Part shown: in pieces, positions 5,671 through 5,886 of the stretch
How positions within the stretch are numbered: the first letter of the stretch is position 1
How the letters are laid out: each line of letters starts with the position of its first letter
From: Prolixibacteraceae bacterium
GTDB lineage: Bacteria; Bacteroidota; Bacteroidia; Bacteroidales; Prolixibacteraceae
DNA: 5,886 nucleotides
Reading direction: 5' to 3'
Assembly (NCBI GenBank): GCA_027858145.1
Contig: JAQIDF010000012.1
Location: 1-5,886 of the forward strand
The notes under the pieces: generated by a model
The model's input: only the letters and a program-made list of their open reading frames with translations
What the model was told of the DNA's origin: nothing
The model's database searches: none
Made by a program: the position numbers and the translations under genes

Positions 5671-5700
5671 TTTGTGTTTACCCCCCCCTTATTATGTTTG
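5671..5700 (+). promoter_or_regulatory. Bacteroidota-type promoter with a C8 tract in its spacer
   Basis: TTTG at 5671-5674 and TATGTTTG at 5693-5700 both match the -33/-7 consensus of this phylum exactly, with an 18-base spacer. Eight consecutive C residues (5681-5688) sit inside the spacer. Transcription would start near 5704-5707, leaving a leader of roughly 20 bases before the ATG at 5728. Gain or loss of C residues by slippage would change the spacer length and so promoter strength. Confidence 0.6.
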
Positions 5701-5727
5701 TTGCTACCAAACTAAAAAACCATTAAA

Positions 5728-5886
5728 ATGTACTTGAATGATAAGTTTTACGTCATTGAAAAAATGACCCGCCTGATAGAATTTAAAGCAACCGGTACGT
5801 CCGATGAATTTGCTGCAAAATTGGGGATATCACGAAGTCAGTTGTTTATCGAACTTTCCAGGTTGAAGAGTATGGATGCAGATATT
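5728..5886 (+). CDS. Small helix-turn-helix protein, 3' end cut by the window edge
   Basis: An ATG at 5728 opens a frame that stays open for 53 codons to the end of the window. It begins MYLNDKFYVIEKMTRLIEF, then KATGTSDEFAAKLGISRSQ and a second helix LFIELSRLKSMDADI. The segment from about residue 23 to 48 has the spacing of a helix-turn-helix: TSDEFAAKLG (first helix), ISRSQ (turn and start of recognition helix) and LFIELSRLK. It resembles the short (about 70-90 residue) HTH proteins with an ATGT(P/S)-EFA-LGIS-R pattern that I recall from Bacteroidota, some of them near small secreted or bacteriocin-like peptides. That context cannot be checked here. It would be a cytoplasmic DNA-binding regulator. 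A consensus promoter lies about 28 bases upstream. The start is supported by the hydrophobic/charged N-terminal helix and the promoter position; no Shine-Dalgarno sequence is present, as expected in this phylum. Confidence 0.7.
   Translation, partial: MYLNDKFYVIEKMTRLIEFKATGTSDEFAAKLGISRSQLFIELSRLKSMDADI

Overview
The window looks like chromosomal DNA from a member of the Bacteroidota. The evidence is a set of promoter-like TTG / TAnnTTTG elements, starts without Shine-Dalgarno sequences, a LytTR response regulator of the usual Bacteroidota type, a small DUF4296-type lipoprotein, and at the right edge the start of a small helix-turn-helix protein of a kind I associate with this phylum. Most of the window is housekeeping or ordinary accessory content. 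The less ordinary parts are a decayed gene pair in the middle and the regulatory DNA near the right end.

Layout. Positions 1-84 hold two hairpins in tandem, the second a textbook intrinsic terminator for something upstream of the window. A LytTR-family response regulator follows (167-877, +). It converges, with a 16-base gap, on a SulP-family anion transporter with a C-terminal STAS domain (894-2450, -). From 2451 to 3660 the DNA is visibly more AT-rich. It carries the C-terminal remnant of a beta-ketoacyl-ACP synthase III (FabH)-like gene (about 2592-2860) and, 8 bases later, a methyl-accepting chemotaxis-like gene (2869-3660). That second gene keeps its membrane anchor, HAMP and both arms of the signalling coiled coil but lacks the conserved hairpin tip, and it seems to have lost its original start. 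I read this pair as the decaying remains of an operon.

radA (3695-5062, +) is complete and is followed 10 bases later by a 122-residue lipoprotein gene (5073-5441, +). Both have a TAnnTTTG-like element ending exactly four bases before the ATG, which predicts leaderless or nearly leaderless transcripts.

The 286-base gap at 5442-5727 contains 21-base-spaced imperfect repeats, a TGAC-N4-GTCA dyad and a consensus promoter. The spacer of that promoter includes a run of eight C residues, a candidate slippage tract that could switch the downstream helix-turn-helix gene (5728 to the edge, +). No CRISPR array, tRNA, rRNA or complete mobile element was seen. I found no convincing new multi-gene system; the strongest leads are the C8 promoter and the degraded FabH-like/chemoreceptor pair.
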